A DNA stretch of 64,000 bases. It comes from Argopecten irradians (lineage: Eukaryota; Mollusca; Bivalvia; Pectinida; Pectinidae). Position numbers and translations under genes: made by a program. The stretch is from NCBI RefSeq assembly GCF_041381155.1, contig NC_091142.1:21724362-21788361 (forward strand), given 5' to 3'. Of this stretch, positions 23,639 to 36,375 are shown in pieces. Positions within the stretch are counted from its first letter, which is position 1. The number at the start of each line of letters is the position of its first letter. The notes beneath the pieces were generated by a model. That model saw nothing but the letters and a program-made list of their open reading frames with translations. It was not told the origin of the DNA and made no database searches.

Positions 23639-26600
23639 ATGGAGACAGTATCTAAATCATCTAGATTGGATTTTGACGATTTGATAGTGACAGCCGAATC
23701 AAAAGTAATTCTCAAAAATGTATCGGGATCAGCATCGAGTGGGGATCTATTGGCCATCATGGGGCCTACAGGTAATTTTTTACTTTTCAATATATCCCAC
23801 AGAAATGTTTTTTAGATTTAATTCAAGATTTAAAATAAAAAAATGTTACTGTTTGTAATTTTGGTTATCTTTTAATTATTTTGTTTGCAAAATATTTATC
23901 AACATGAATGTATCTCCTTTTACTGTTCAATATCAGCCATAATACATGTAGATGCAGTACTGGGGAAGCTATAGAAATCCTCTAAGCTATTTTTTTATTT
24001 CTGTATCGGTGTTCTATCGAACCCCCCACCTTCATATCAAATAATGAGAAATCTTCATGTATTGTGTAATTATCCATAATCCTGATATATGTTTCTATTA
24101 GACTGAATTATGTACAATAATTGCCATATGACTTTGTTCAGAGTTTTATGTTTTATTCAGAATTCATTACGTTGAGGTTGCCATTTACAATATATTTATT
24201 ACAATTATGCTTTCTTCTGTATGCGGAGTGAGTATAGAATGGCTTTTGTATTTAGGTATTCAGATAACATCGTAACTTCTACCTTTTTCATGATCATTGT
24301 ATTTCCTTGTGAATTTTTTTGTCATATTGGTTAGTAACTTTGGTCATATCACATTGGCGCCTCCGTCATGCCACAGAGGGACAGTGCCAAGGAGCGCTTG
24401 AAATGAACATTCCATACATCAATGGATTTAGTGACAGTAGCAACTGTTGTGCTTTGTGCTCTGGATGGTTGAGAATAATTCCGTTAAATTCAAAGAAAAC
24501 AATTACAAATAAAGAGACCAATCTATAGCACATTAGAACTGAATCAACCTATTTTTTCTTCCTCCATCTATGCTTTTCTAGGTTTGCGAGATAAATTCCT
24601 AGATTTACCAGTCTTAACATGCTACAAAAGTTTAATTTTAATAACCTTAACTAATATTATAGCTCCTTTAATCACATCTTTATGTCACGTGATGTAATAT
24701 TTAGAAATAAAATAAATGTGTCATAAAATACCATAGATACATGTATATCGTTAATCTATATTGTGTATGTTTATGTCAATAATTTATTCTGTTGATGTTT
24801 TTATGCAATGATTATATATTGAACACAGATTCAAGCAAAGTCTTAAAGAATATGTGTCATGTACGATTTTAATATATTGCAAAAGCAACCAGTTTCGATG
24901 TAGATAGTAGGAATTTGTAACATTGATAATATTTCTTTTCATTTTGATTTGTAGGTGCAGGAAAAACGACTCTACTAAATGTTTTAGCTGGACGAACACC
25001 ATATGACTCTGGCAGAGTTACCCTGAACGGATCACCCTTAAATAAAATACAACGTCGTCGTCTTGGTTACGTGTTACAAGATGACATATTTCTGTCTAAC
25101 CTTACTCTGTGGGAGACACTTTATGTATGTATGTCATATATCCAAAGGGTGTGTTTATCACTAAGGAATACCAAAAAATGAGCTTATATATATCTTACAT
25201 GGTTGATATATAGTATTTTAAAGATGTTTGCTGCCACTCAAAATTCTTTTATTTTTATTTTGAATAGACCTTCATTTCAGCAGTGAGTTATTTAATGATT
25301 TGAAAATCGTTTACTCTGTTGAAACACACGATTCCCATATCAAACAAATATTCCCCCTGTCCAATAGATTTTGAGGTCAGATTACTGTATAAGCATAAAT
25401 TGTACCAGAAAATGTAACATGATTATTGAACCATATGTTGTATCCTACCTCTGATAACCGCTGTATAAATCTTGTTCAGATCAGTAAAATATCAAAATAC
25501 ACTTTTCTTATATTGTGAAGGTAAACGATTTGAAAGGTTGTAAAACTATGATTTTTTTCGGAATAGATATTAATCAAGGTTGTTTTTTTCTGATAGGGAA
25601 GAAAACCTGTCAGCCTTCTCAAACCTGATTACTTCTTCAGTTCACAGCGATGATACGAATACCTGACCGAGTACCTAAACAAGAGAAGATCGAGAAAATT
25701 CATAAAATTGTGGACTCCCTGGGGCTTAAAAAATGCCTACACACAAGTAAGCAGTCAGTTATGAATAATTGATATATATGTGTGTATATAAACAAAATAA
25801 TCAGACGGTAAAAATGTAAACGAAGCTGGTTTGGTCGACACTAATTTTTAAATGAAAACTTTTCCGTTGATTTCCATTTGGAGTCTACATAGTAAAAAAG
25901 CTGAATATTGTTTTAGCTTTATTCAGGGAATATCATCTGATCAACAGACTAGTAAATCACAATGAGAGAATCCTAATTCGATTAAAAACTATGTTTTTGT
26001 GTAGAATATGATTTACTTGTATAAAAATTCGCTACTTTATATATAATTATAATATTTTACCACTATATGGAGAATTTGCTTTTGTCTTGTTTTTGAAGCA
26101 ATTGGTGACATCTTCAACCGAGGTTTATCTGGGGGTGAGAAGAAAAGGGCAAACATTGGCTGTGAACTTCTTACTGATCCGGACATACTTCTTATAGACG
26201 TAGGTGTCCATGTACTGTAAAATAACTATTTTTCGTAGAAGTTTAATTTTGTGGATTTCTTTTTTTGACCAAAATCAATGAATGTACGCTCCACGAAAAT
26301 TGATCTTTTTAATGCATGTTAACGTCATGTGTTCATAGGGTGACATATGTTTAAACGCGAAAAAGGTTAAAGGTTGAAGAAGGTGTGAACATGTACAAAA
26401 AATAATGGTGTAGATAAACGAAACAACTACATTTTTACAGACGTGTCCCGTTTTAATGTGACAAACCAATGCGATGTCTTGCAGAAGTCGAGATACAATT
26501 CAGGAGTGTCATCTTTTAATGTATAGATATGGAGACGGATTAATATAAGTACATTGTACTTGTTTCTGAATCCAATCTTTTTATGACATGTATATTGTAC

Positions 26601-29600
26601 TGTATCGTTATAGAATTGAATAGATATTGTTTAAACCAATGTATAGATACATATGTTCCGCTCGATACAAATTTTGATGAGAAATGATAGGTAGTCAATA
26701 CGAAGACCATATATGCTTGTGGTTTTGTGAAGTTGCAGTAAGCAATGACCAATCTCTAGGATCATGAAACAATGTCTAGTCAGACTTTAGCCAACTGACA
26801 TTGACACATTGTCAACTGTGATCTGCTTAGTATACATACTATATTGAACCTACATGTAAGACTATGTCAAAATCTTTTAACCAGGTTTCAGATCTACTAT
26901 AAATAAAACATGGAATTTGGCAAATAATTTCAGAAAAAAATCTGGGATTGTGCTTTTTTTAAACATAACCTGCTTATTTAAGTTCTTTAAAACTTACAAT
27001 TGTGTTTAGACCTAAATGCATGTTGGTTTATAAAACAGGAGCCGACCTCTGGACTAGACTCCAGCACAGCCCTCTCCCTGATGCTACAGCTGAAGAACTA
27101 CGCCACGGAGTACAACAAAACTATAGTAGCTACCATACACCAGCCGTCCAGTCAGATCTTCCACATGTTTTCATCTTTACTACTGCTAGTTGATGGGGAG
27201 GTAATTATGCCACTAGAAAAAAAAGAAAAAAGAATAGGAGTCGGAAATTGGTTGTGAGTTCCTAGTTCCGAGTTCCGTTTTCCCTTAAATGGAACTAGAA
27301 ACCAGATCTGGGTTCTGTTTAAGCCCGTGCATACAAATAAGATATTACTTTCTTGTGCTTTCACTGGCCAATGAGTGGCGATCATTTTATTAAGATTCCT
27401 ACGGATATTAAGATGTTTATTTAAAATGTAAAAGACAAATCAAACTTAGAGCTTTTAGAAACAATAAAAAACAATAAAAATCAATATATACAAAGAAAAC
27501 GGAAAGCCGTCCGTTGGCCAGTGAAAGATCATGAAATTAATATCGTATCTGCAAGCGTAGGCGTCAACGGATTTCGTGTCTGGTTTCTAGTTCTGTTTAA
27601 GTTAAACAGAACTAGGAACTAGGAACTCGCACACAATTTCAACCCTCCTTTAAGAACATTGTGTCAATTAGTTTGTATATAAGGTCAAGTTTTAAAAAGA
27701 AGATAGTTATTAATGACCAACACATTAAGAAATCATAATAGATTTACGTAACAAAAAATATCAAACGTCATCGGATTATTTCAGTGGACGGGAACGTTTC
27801 AACTGATCAGTAGGCCACCTGTGTTATAAAGAAACGGAATACTGACGATTAGAATTATATTCCTTTATTTTATATTTAATGATAAGCAGTAAAATGTTCA
27901 TTTTAAATAGATATGTCTATATTAGGGAATTATTGGTCACCCAGTTGTTTGGTGCTTATTTCTTATTTTGAACAAAGTTCGGGGTATATAGAACAAAAAA
28001 TCTTTTAATTATAGGAGGTAGTTTTAAGTTTATATTTTAATTTCAAGCGTTATTTGCCGACATAATTGTGAAGAATGCTGTAAGGCGAAAATGTATTTCT
28101 GATTACAAAAATAATAAGACATTCTAAATTCAAAACATGTCAATAGTACGTGAAGACTCACTAATTTTCCGGAACGGCTTATATGTTTTAAAATGGAAAT
28201 GTAAATCAAGATTGATAATTTTGTAGCGTCGCAAAAGTTATTAGTTAACCGTTAATACCACACTTATTATCACATTCTGAACACTTATTAAAAAATAAAT
28301 TAAACATGAACTTGCCGTCCTCCAAACTACCTCGCGTTAGTTGACTATAACTGCACCAGACGGCAAAACAGCGAAATGAATCACGGTTAACATAGATTAT
28401 GCAGGGTATCTTGAATTAGTTTGGACCATCGGTATGAATTTTCGTCGTTGTCATTGGTTTAAAGAAACTTTTAATTTGTGTTTCGGAAAGCTCGTATGCA
28501 TTTAATATAAAACCTTGTTTTTCTCTCTGCAGATGGCATACTTCGGGAAGGCCAGTATGGTGATAGACCATTTCGCTAAGCTTGGAATTGTGTGTAGTCA
28601 ACATTATAACCCCGCAGACTTTCTCTGTAAGTAAGAGTGTAGAGTTATCCTACACGACCTGGTCAAAGTAAGATATGATCTCATATCATTTTGTGTCTTA
28701 AAGAGTAATTATGAAACATGTTTATTGTGTAAATAAATCTTTTGTTCGATGGAATCATAAAAGAGCAAGATTTCTAATCCAATGATATTATGATCGGGAA
28801 AACACATATTAAAATATTTTAAACTACTTAAAGAAATCAATAAGAAATATGAATCCAGATTGATAATATTAATAACACATTATTTTTTCAAAATGCTTTC
28901 AAAGTAAAATTGCTGAGTGAATTTGCGACCCGCATTTTGGTCCTATTCTTACTGTTATTTACTTTATAATTTCTCATTGTGCATAATGAAAAGATATTCA
29001 GCAAAACCTGCAGCAAGAATAAGGCTAAAATTCGGGTCGCAAATTCACTCAGCAATTTTACTTTGACAGGATAATGTACTTTGAAAAATTAAAGTGTTTA
29101 AATGTATTTCTCCCTTTGTCTGTTGGTAATCATTTATTAGCTATATTCCTTCCTGTTCTTTCATAATTATTTTTTGCTATGGTTACATTTCATTGTATAT
29201 ATATGCACAAGTTTATCAATGATATTACTGACAATTATTATTGATTGTTTTGTTGGAATGTGTGAGCAAAATACTGCTATTTTGATTCATGCTAGTGGGA
29301 CAAATTAAAGCCCAAGTGACTTTCAGAATCTCTTTTTTTTATAAACACATTGTATATTACGTTTAGTGGAAGTGTTAAAGAAAGACGTGACGTCTAAAAC
29401 GAATGACGTCGACAAAGATAACACCACAAGGTAAGAGTAAAGAAGGTTGAAATCACATTACTTTAATCTTACTTATAACAAGCCTCTCCATTGGCTTAAC
29501 AATCATGTTAGCAGCACATATGATAAAAGACTTCTTGGACAGCATAATAATGTCCAAGAAAAATATTCAGAGCCATCAACAAAAGTTGAATTATAGGTAA

Positions 29601-32600
29601 AATTATTGAATTATATGGATCAAATTGAATATGTATACTTTATGTTATGGAAACATTATAAGCCGTGGTTTATTCAGAGTTTACTCAGAGTTAACATAAA
29701 AACATAAAAACTATTAGTAAATTATTAAATACCCTACACGTACACGAATAGAAAAAAGGTTATAAAGTATCCGGTCTAAAAGACTTGCATTATATCAAAC
29801 TATAGTATCATATTGGGTAAGCTTAATGGAAAATCTGTTGTTAATCTTCGAAATATATTTGAGTGTGAAATTCGACATTGAACTGACATTGCTTGTTATT
29901 GTGTTCAGTTTACCAATGTCAAATCAACATATGTCAACTGGACACTTGAATGGTTCAGCAAATACAGAAACCAAAAGGCCGGCGGGGTCTGGAGATGTAG
30001 AGCTCGTCATTGGTGAGAATACATTTGTAGTTATTTGTAACATTTTCTTTTACTAATAACATTGTTATTGTTAGACGTATAACACAAAACTGACCTACAG
30101 ATACCAAAATGTAAATGTTGTATCCTATTGAAAATATACTACTTAATTCAAGTTAGAGGCGAATGATATTAAATTTAATTTTATCTTTTTTTTTTATGCA
30201 AAAATTCACATGTTGTTAATATAATTATCAGAACGAATTCAAAATTTTTAACTTCTGGTTATTTCAACACTTACCATGCGTAACGTTTGGTTTGACAAAA
30301 ATGAATGGGAACCCAAAATAACTTTTGGCAGTATTTCAAATAATAATACCTGAAATCCTGTTATTTTCGTCTTACGTGTAGTAAATGGAGTATACACAGT
30401 CACACCAAGAAACTCAGCAGTGGTCAACAGCCGCATTTCACATTCTTAGTGTTATACATACACTATTTAGTGACTTCTTAAAGATAGGTTACCATATATA
30501 CATAATACAGTATTGGGAGCAAGGATTTTTTTCCATAAATTATGTATATTGTTCTCTGTGTTACTATAGCATCATTCAGGGTTTTCTCTACATTCTTATG
30601 AATAATATGGTTTGTTATATCTACCATCCACACAACAAGCCAAACGTTTGACCAGTTATATCACAAAACGTTGGGTTTTTTTTCAATCAAAACGGCAAAA
30701 ATTATATCCTATCTGACTAATTGGGATCCACGATCAGGAATCACTAGCATATTCTTTAAGTTACAGAAAGTTACGTCATATTTATAGAAATTAATTGTGA
30801 TTTTGTCATTTTACTGCAGTGAAACCGCTCTCTGATCACACTTTGAAAGACTGGAATTGCAACGTTGAAGTGGAGACAAATCGTCGCTGGCCTACTTCGT
30901 TTTGGACCCAGTTTAAAATGCTCAACTGGAGATCGTACAAACAATCAAAAGGACGAATATTTCACAAGTTTGACATCATACAAGCCGCTTGTATTGCTAC
31001 TGTGGCCAGCATTCTCTACTTCCAAATCGACAGTACTGTCAAAACTGTCCGAGATCGAATGGGTTTGGTATATATATTGATCTTATTTCCTACTACACTA
31101 TTCTAACAATGTTGTAAGCCAACACGATGATGTCCTTTTATTTCATTTCACGAGATATATTATGTTGTTCTATTCTTATTCTTGACAAATTTTCGTAACT
31201 ATCAATATTTCACGATTTCTGTTCGCCTATGGAATATGCGAAATCTAATTCACGTACAAACGATATCTGATATACATGTGCGATACTTGATAAATCTTAA
31301 TAAGCCCAAAATCAAACCGCATTTAAGATAACAAACAAACTGTAAACGTTATTTTTGTGTGAATTTCATTTCGAAAATTTCATTTGATCAAATGTAAAAG
31401 TAAATGACTGTGCGCACATGTTTCTAAAGCTTATACATGCACATGTTTTAAATATATATTTACTGACTACACGTTTTTGTATGTTTGTAGGTATCCATTT
31501 CACTGACATATTGGTCGTTTCAAATGTTAATCACTACTCTTTTAGGATGTGAGTATGTTTCTTGTATATTACATACATTATTCGTTTTCAAATTTTGAAT
31601 TGTACAAAAATAAAACAAAGGTATATATTAAGAAATAACCTGACACATGAGAAGAAAAGATACTACCAAATCTTACAACATAGAGTAGATTTCTTTACAA
31701 GTCGCTATCGCAAAATGTATTATCAGTCTAAAATGTGAGAAATAAATCAGAATAAATGAATGAACATATTAAAAGAAAGAAAACTATTGAATAATCCATC
31801 AAAGAAAATAGATTGATTGTCCTTGTGGCTGACGTTCACACGAAAAACAGTAGTGTTCTCAACGAAACTCATTTATCATATAAACATAGAGGAAACATTA
31901 AAATAAAATTGGTCTGAGCAATGACAAAAAATAACACATTTTAAAAACGTCACAAGTCCTTTCGAAATAAAACGTTACAATGATAAAACCAGGCTCCAGT
32001 ATAAAAAAATCCTTAGCCAATCAATAATGAAGTAACTTTTAATAACTATAACTGCGATTGGCTATGTCGTCCATGATCATAAGGCCATGTGATTCCTATT
32101 AATAAGTGTATCATACTTGACCAGTTACCGGTGAACGGGCTGTCGTTAGCAAGGACCGGACCGCCGGGGCATATCGCCTGTCTGCCTATTACCTCGCCAA
32201 GATAACTAGCGAGCTACCACTCCTTATATCGGTTCCGTTCCTATTTAACACCATTGTTTACTGGATGGCAGGACTAGGAGGGGTGGACATCTACTTCGCC
32301 TACCTGGGGATAGGAACGCTTAATTGTCTAATGATACAGGTAGTTATCAAATCCATTAGTAATTGATGAATTTGTGATTTCTAAGCGTTTATCGCTCTTT
32401 TACTAATTTTTTTTGCTCAAACCATTCTATATACAATCTTATAATTAAAAAGACATTTTAAGTGCTTAAACACCATAAATTTATATATGTGTGTAAATTG
32501 AAAATGCGTTTCGTTTTAGCAGTACATTTAAATGTTATCAAGTTATACCGTATACATAAATTTACCTGCATAAAATGGAGAAAAAAACCATTTAGTATTG

Positions 32601-35250
32601 TAAGATAAAATAGTGTTTTGAGATTTAAAATTTGAAACATGTTCTTGCTTATGTTTATTAAGACTTTTCATTATCGGACATAATCTTAACGTGAATATAC
32701 GTTCAATGGTATTTGCCATCTCGCTTTTTTTTATTCAATCTCAGCGTTTTCGTTCACAAAATGTCTTTCAGAGCCTTGCCCACAATCTTGGAGTACTGAT
32801 CCCAGACCTCAAACTGAGTATGATGACAGGAAACGTGATCATTCTGAGTGGGCTGTTACTAGGTATGTAATTTAGTGGTCGGATGGTGTAGTGGTCAAGT
32901 CACTTGCCTCCCACCTAACCAGCATGAGTTCGATAACCGGCACAGACGTATAAAGGTCAGGGGTCACCTGACCGGTCATACGGCGTTTCTCTGGGCACTC
33001 CGGGTTCCCTTCACTTTAAGACCCATCCCATGCATATATCAAGGCCATCAAAAATGATTTGTATGTTATGTACATGTGACTTGTTTCGCATTTGATGTAG
33101 ATACATGTTCATAGAAAGTTTGATATGATTACGGAGAGCGAATTGTGTAAACATTATGTTACTTAAACTGTAAATGCATTCACATGATTTTTCCGATTAT
33201 ATATACAGTATGTAACCAGTGTGTATATATACACAGACATTTAAAACGTGTGTGAGTTTTCCTCGAAATGAAATAAGGCTAATGGAATTTGAAGATCAAT
33301 GAAATATGTTGATTTCGGCTATGATTATGTATACGATACTATTAATACTACTTGGTATGGTATTTTGATTGGACTGTGATGACTCGATTCTATTGTTTCA
33401 CAAAATATTAGTTTCCAGACGATAACTTTAGAAAACATCAACGCGTTTCAATCAAACTTCACACAGTGGTAGTATATGGCAAAATACAGATTGGAATTGA
33501 ATTTGGAGTCAAAAGGTCAACTGCAAAGGTCACTGTTACTAAAAGTAGATTGTTTCACAAATTTTCGTTTCCAGACGATAACTTTAAAACACATCAACAT
33601 GATTTGTTCAAACTTCATACAATGATAACAACTATGCAATAATAACTTGCCATAGATTAGAAAATGTAATTGACGGCAGTGGACGTGTGTTGCTTGCAAC
33701 ACTTAATGTAAGCCTTTTTGAAACCGTGTTGATATCATGTGTTTTTAAAAAAAATGTGTATTCGTTTTGTTTTATAGGAGGCTTTTCCAACATCAATCCA
33801 CCAGAATGGCTACGATGGGCGAAATACGTAGTACTTGTTCATTACCCTTACTCGGCATCCATGACGTGTGTACTTAACAGCATGGATAATGTATGGTAAA
33901 GGTGTTTCTATACCGATCATAAATGAAATTTCTCTCACGATAATCCAAACACAGTTCATAAGTTTCGTCCACCCCTTGTATCATGAGAAGGTTTTAAAAT
34001 TTAAAAAGACAATAACCTTTTTCCTTATAGAAGGTTTAGATGTTTACAATGATATGTCATCATTAATTAACTACTTTCATATTTGTAACAATATGAAAGA
34101 AGCTGTCCTATAAATATCATCAAAACTGGATCAATATAGGTAAACTGGGCCAATATCGACAACTAGGCCAATACGGGATCAATATACGACGGATGATCCA
34201 ATTAACATAGTTTGAAGGCGCTCATTGACAACATACAGATAAGGAGCTTGGAAAATGGTTAGGGTTAGCTTCAGTTTATATTTTTTGACTAATTTGCCAA
34301 TTTCTTGTTCCTAGATTTCCCTCCAAACAAACAGGTATTCAATATAAATAGATGGGAGCAGTGGTATATACCGTTGCTTTTCACTATCGCTTTTAGCATC
34401 TTGTACCGTTTTCCTTCACATGTAGTTATTTCTGGGAACTGTGTTTTTCTTTGGAATCGACATATCTCTACAGCAGGTTTTGATACCACCTTTTTAGCGA
34501 TATTTTGCTGTCGTATAGCTTTAGACACCAACATGCTTTGTTTCTCGCCTTAACATTATCTGCATACTCGCGATATTTTGTCTTCTTCAATGAACTCAAC
34601 TGTCTGTGTTTTCTCCTGTTTTTGAAATGATTTATTTATTAACATTTAAGCATTGATGTCACTATTTTTTTTAATTTCATCGGGGTATGAAAGAAATTTT
34701 GTTTGCAAACTTTGTGAATCCACGTTGCAAAATAAAGTTATTCTATATCCCGATGAAGATTGCAATGCTTATAACTAATTTTTCGGACTACTTGATAAAA
34801 CAAAATACGTTTGGACGTACGATTTCATTGATTTTCCAGAAGATTTTTTTTCTATCGGATTTTCTCATAGTGGTATGAAAAAAAAGAATCGACCAATCGA
34901 AAGCCAGATTTAGTGTCAAAACAGAGAAAAAATATGTAATTTCCATTTAATGCAATATTATTATTTTTTGTTTACAAATACCCGGGGTTTAGGACATCAT
35001 GATAGGACATATCATTAAGGTCACTCCTACTTTTTGTAATGTAATATATTATGTTTTCAGGTGTAACCAGACCACTGTGGACGTCTTCTCTCAGTGTGAA
35101 AACAACACGTCGGCCATATTGTCATCACGTGACATCCTGTTGGGCATCGGAGTAGAGCTCCCTATATACTGTTACCTAGCAACCATTGTCTTACTGACTC
35201 TGATATTTTATACATTTGGTTATTATTCGTTAAAATTGAAAAGGGTATGA
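23639..35250 (+). CDS. ABCG-family half transporter, 14 coding exons, 617 aa
   Basis: Exons: 23639-23771, 24955-25124, 25641-25746, 26099-26199, 27039-27200, 28533-28626, 29367-29430, 29909-30012, 30820-31067, 31491-31548, 32125-32339, 32772-32862, 33778-33895, 35061-35250. All have AG/GT boundaries, the phases agree, and the spliced length is 618 codons including TGA. The start has A at -3 and G at +4. The order is nucleotide-binding domain then membrane domain, as in ABCG proteins: Walker A GPTGAGKT (42-49), Q-loop Q86, signature LSGGE (146-150), Walker B ILLID with catalytic E171, H-loop H204. A polar, low-complexity linker spans about 257-312. Six hydrophobic segments follow, with a cysteine-bearing loop holding the glycosylation sites NQT and NNT before the last. 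The family exports lipids, sterols or small hydrophobic molecules as dimers. [13 protein letters not shown] and [20 protein letters not shown] look closer to plant- and invertebrate-type ABCGs than to ABCG1/5/8. The substrate is unknown. A decayed inverted copy lies at 1431-6882. Confidence 0.93.
27242..27652. mobile_element. Foldback element, family F, in ABCG intron 5
   Basis: The ends are inverted repeats: GAAATTGGTTGTGAGTTCCT then AGTTCCGAGTTCC on the left; AACTAGGAACTAGGAACTCG then CACACAATTTC on the right. Inner blocks TGGCCAATG and TTGGCCAGTGA also pair. About 410 bp, non-coding. Confidence 0.65.
28158..28505 (+). mobile_element. MITE family B (old copy) in ABCG intron 5
   Basis: Aligns with 53934-54344 by eye: TTCCGGAACGGCTTATATG, TTGATAATTTTGTAGCGTCG, AGTTAACCGTTAATACC, CACTTATTATCACATTCTGA, TAGTTGACTATAACTGC, CAGACGGCAAAACAGCGAA, and a closing TTTCGGAAAG. 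Termini are eroded, so it is older than the copies at 53.9 and 61.9 kb. It ends about 30 bp before exon 6. Confidence 0.75.
28900..29065. mobile_element. Short foldback element, family E, in ABCG intron 6
   Basis: 166 bp with perfect 33-bp terminal inverted repeats that start CAAAGTAAAATTGCTGAGTG; pairing continues imperfectly inward (CCTATTCTTACTG with CAGCAAGAATAAGG). Non-coding. The perfect arms suggest a fairly recent origin or arm-to-arm conversion. Confidence 0.85.
32872..33058 (+). mobile_element. tRNA-derived SINE in ABCG intron 12
   Basis: The head has an A-box-like TGGTGTAGTGG and a B-box-like GAGTTCGATAACC at tRNA spacing. The body follows with GGTCACCTGACCGGTCATAC and TTTCTCTGGGCACTCCGGGT, a phrase I know from bivalve SINE cores. 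The open frame across it is not a gene. Confidence 0.75.
33375..33680 (+). repeat. Imperfect tandem pair of about 139-bp units in ABCG intron 12
   Basis: TTTCCAGACGATAACTTTA occurs at about 33413 and again about 140 bases on, each time followed by ACATCAAC, TTCAAACTTC and an ACA(C/A)A motif, and separated by AAGGTCACTGTTACTAAA. Similar GACGATAACTTTA..AGGTCA units occur as tandem cores of bivalve Helitron-like and pearl-type elements as I recall; the link is inference. Confidence 0.6.
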
Positions 35251-35815
35251 CGAGAATTTGGTCGAAAGATTTTGATAGAATATCGTGTATATAAGTATTT
35301 TATGACAAACTTTCTCCATAAACTTGTGTGATACCAGGTTCCGTGTCGTTTTGACGACGACTAGTTTTTATTATTGCATTATTTTTAAACTTTCTTACTA
35401 TGGACAGGATACGATTTTCCTGTTTTCTGATAGTGACGTACAAAATGGCAACCTTTCACGACAAATTAAAATGTGTATTTTATGTTTTATCAATAACGTG
35501 CTGTGTTGTTTTTCTCACTATTGTTGTATAGATATGAATAATTTTCATTCATGTTTGAAAATATCGGCACCCGTTTGTTCCGTATACAAAACAGAAATAT
35601 TTTGAGCACGATTACAAGATCATGTCCTCGTTATATTGATTCCAGAAAAATCCAAAAATTGTAATTTAAGAAAATGTTTTATGACATTTAAATCAATTAT
35701 TTAAATTAGAAATTACAACAATGGTATGTACAGATAATCGTATCAGATAAGCATGGTAGGAACAAAGGGATTTCATGGAAATTATTCTATTTTATGTAAT
35801 TAACGGTGACATTTT
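35251..35815. other. Downstream flank of the ABCG gene
   Basis: Presumed 3' untranslated region and flank. No canonical AATAAA signal was found close to the stop; nothing else recognised. Confidence 0.35.
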
Positions 35816-35980
35816 GTAAAACAATCTTACATGAGTGATGTAAAACAATCTTACACGAGTGATCATTTCATATGAGATTTTATGAAACGAGTCTAAGAAG
35901 CTTTTATTTTAGCGAGCCTTGACGTGCAAAAATTAAAACTTCGAGGCAAGTTTCATAAAATCACATATGAAATTAACACA
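35816..35980. repeat. Short duplication followed by a hairpin
   Basis: GTAAAACAATCTTACATGAG and GTAAAACAATCTTACACGAG stand in tandem at 35816-35860. A foldback of about 30-bp arms follows: TTTCATATGAGATTTTATGA at 35867 pairs with TTCATAAAATCACATATGAA ending about 35976. Confidence 0.7.
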
Positions 35981-36051
35981 AATTTAATTTAAGATACTCA
36001 TTATCACGTTACTACAAAAACTAACATTTCAAAGAACTTCACGTCAAACTG

Positions 36052-36375
36052 TATTCCGAAAAGCCAGCGGAGACTGCCATTTTGTCCCGCCGTCCTCGTA
36101 ATTTTGACGTCACATCATTTTTGCTGACGTCATTTTCTTGTTTCTGTCTGACGTCACAATAAATTTCCATCCAATGAAAATAGCTCTAATTATCAGTGAC
36201 AAATGTAAAATATTATTCCGAAAACCAGCGGAGACTGCCATTTTGTCCCGCCGTCCTCGTAATTTTGACGTCACATCATTTTTCCTGACGTCATTTTCTT
36301 GTTTCTGTCTGACGTCACAATAAATTTCCATCCAATGAAAATAGCTCTAGATTATCAGTGACAAATGTAAAGATA
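36052..36375 (+). repeat. 162-bp tandem duplication with six TGACGTCA sites
   Basis: Two copies, 36052-36213 and 36214-36375, differ at only a few positions. Each has three perfect TGACGTCA palindromes: 36105-36112, 36125-36132, 36149-36156, and again at 36266-36273, 36286-36293, 36310-36317. TGACGTCA is the consensus site for CREB/ATF-type bZIP factors. Regulatory use is inference; it lies about 0.8 kb past the ABCG stop codon. Confidence 0.85.

Noticed and set aside
32875-33057. tRNA gene
   Set aside because: A-box and B-box are present, but no cloverleaf with proper acceptor and anticodon stems can be drawn, and a SINE body follows. Called a SINE.
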